The position numbers were made by a program, and so were the translations under genes. From contig DAOUTT010000163.1 of the NCBI GenBank assembly GCA_030668545.1, positions 1-5,477 on the forward strand: a DNA stretch of 5,477 bases, in the 5' to 3' direction. Source of the DNA: Anaerolineales bacterium (GTDB lineage: Bacteria > Chloroflexota > Anaerolineae > Anaerolineales > E44-bin32). The notes beneath the pieces are model-generated. The model was not told the origin of the DNA. It ran no database searches and worked only from the letters and a program-made list of their open reading frames with translations. This document shows, piece after piece, positions 4,828 to 5,477 of the stretch (position 1 is the first letter of the stretch; each line of letters starts with the position of its first letter).

Positions 4828-5477
4828 ATGCGACCTGTCTACGCCCTCTCCGGCGGGGTTTCAAAGTTCGCGAAAACCCGTCAGGATAAAAATTTCCAGG
4901 CAGTGACAAAGGAGGCCTACGACTACGCCATCCAGGATCTGGAAATTGATTTCCCAACGTTCACATCAATCGTCGACGGATCGGTAGCATCGTATTTTTC
5001 CGATCACTTCACTCGACAGCTCATGGCGGGGATCATGGCCCAGGATTACCTTGGGCTGTGTCCAAAACCCAGTCACCGCGTCGAAGGCGGTGGTGCGACG
5101 GGTGGGCTCTGTTTCCAAGAAGTGTGGAAATCGATCGCTTCCGGTCATATGGATGTCTGTGTAGCCTACGGTTTCGAAACCATGAGCCACGTCGAGACGT
5201 GGAAGGGGAACGAATTCATCGCCCTCGCCTCCGACGCTTCCTGGGACTATCCCGTGGGTGGTTTCTACTCCGGATATTACGCTATGATGGTCACACGGCA
5301 CATGAAGGAGTTCGGCACAACCGTAGAGCAGATGGCACACGTGTCCGTTAAAAACCACATCAACGCCTTCTCAAACCCCTATGCACAGAAACGGAACCGC
5401 TACTCGATCGAAGATGTACGCAATGCAGTCATGGTCGCGTGGCCGCTCACTCGCCTCGACATTTGCGTTATGTCTGA
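4828..5477 (+). CDS. Thiolase-fold protein of SCP-x/archaeal type, lacking the usual nucleophilic cysteine; 3'-truncated by window edge
   Basis: The family includes acetyl-CoA acetyltransferases, SCP-x thiolases and the Ltp2-type retro-aldolases of steroid side-chain breakdown. Some 216 N-terminal codons are visible of a protein normally near 390; the frame is open to the end. The start MRPVYALSGGVSKFAKTR fits the family's opening beta strand and TKF motif. The middle reads HRVEGGGATGG (83-93), then VWKSIASGHMDVCVAYGFETMS (99-120), and later FYSGYYAMMVTRHMKEFGTT (146-165), VKNHINAFSNPYAQ (174-187) and VAWPLTRLDICVMSD (203-217). In catalytic members the VEGGGATGG segment reads like VEAACASGG; here the cysteine position is Gly89 (5092-5094), so acyl transfer through that cysteine is not expected. 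Ltp2-like aldolases, as I recall them, also carry glycines there. The C-terminal half with the remaining catalytic residues is outside the window. It has its own promoter and strong ribosome site. Often such genes are followed by a DUF35 OB-fold partner, which cannot be checked here. Confidence 0.82.
   Translation, partial: MRPVYALSGGVSKFAKTRQDKNFQAVTKEAYDYAIQDLEIDFPTFTSIVDGSVASYFSDHFTRQLMAGIMAQDYLGLCPKPSHRVEGGGATGGLCFQEVWKSIASGHMDVCVAYGFETMSHVETWKGNEFIALASDASWDYPVGGFYSGYYAMMVTRHMKEFGTTVEQMAHVSVKNHINAFSNPYAQKRNRYSIEDVRNAVMVAWPLTRLDICVMS

Noticed and set aside
4966..5358. Antisense open frame of 130 codons inside the thiolase-fold gene
   Set aside because: It overlaps a strongly supported sense gene and its histidine/glycine-rich product shows no recognisable domain.

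Overview
This window reads as a stretch of bacterial chromosome with every recognisable gene on the + strand: parB (5' end missing), a ketopantoate-reductase-family gene (panE-like), fabG, an Asp23/Gls24-family gene, nusB, tatA, tatC, and the first part of a thiolase-fold gene that runs off the right edge. Base composition looks moderate, coding density is high, and I see no transposase, CRISPR array, tRNA or rRNA. The gene order, the style of the Asp23 protein and a long N-terminal extension on TatC resemble what I recall from Chloroflexota, particularly Anaerolineae-like genomes. That placement comes from memory of the families, not from a search, and I hold it at moderate confidence.

Region 1 (1-1634): the end of parB, the chromosome-segregation CTPase/DNA-binding protein, is followed after one base by the panE-like gene. 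The latter starts at a TTG whose Shine-Dalgarno lies inside the last codons of parB, so the two are probably translationally coupled. A perfect 8-bp hairpin covers the last codons of the panE-like gene, and transcription may stop there.

Region 2 (1635-1771): an intergenic segment with a consensus TATAAT box, a cluster of ATGGA/TCCAT pentamers that looks operator-like, and the ribosome-binding site of fabG.

Region 3 (1772-4642): a tight five-gene cluster, fabG - asp23-like - nusB - tatA - tatC, with gaps of 17, 15, 13 and 0 bases, very probably one operon. It joins fatty-acid elongation, an envelope-associated protein, an rRNA antitermination factor and the twin-arginine protein exporter, a growth-linked envelope and ribosome set. 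tatA and tatC lie in the same reading frame with only one TAA between them.

Region 4 (4643-5477): 185 bases of intergenic DNA with a weak terminator candidate, a promoter resembling the one before fabG and a strong Shine-Dalgarno, then a thiolase-fold gene of the SCP-x/archaeal type. In its visible part the position normally held by the nucleophilic cysteine reads as glycine, so it is probably not an ordinary thiolase. This is the most unusual protein in the window. I found no clearly new multi-gene system.
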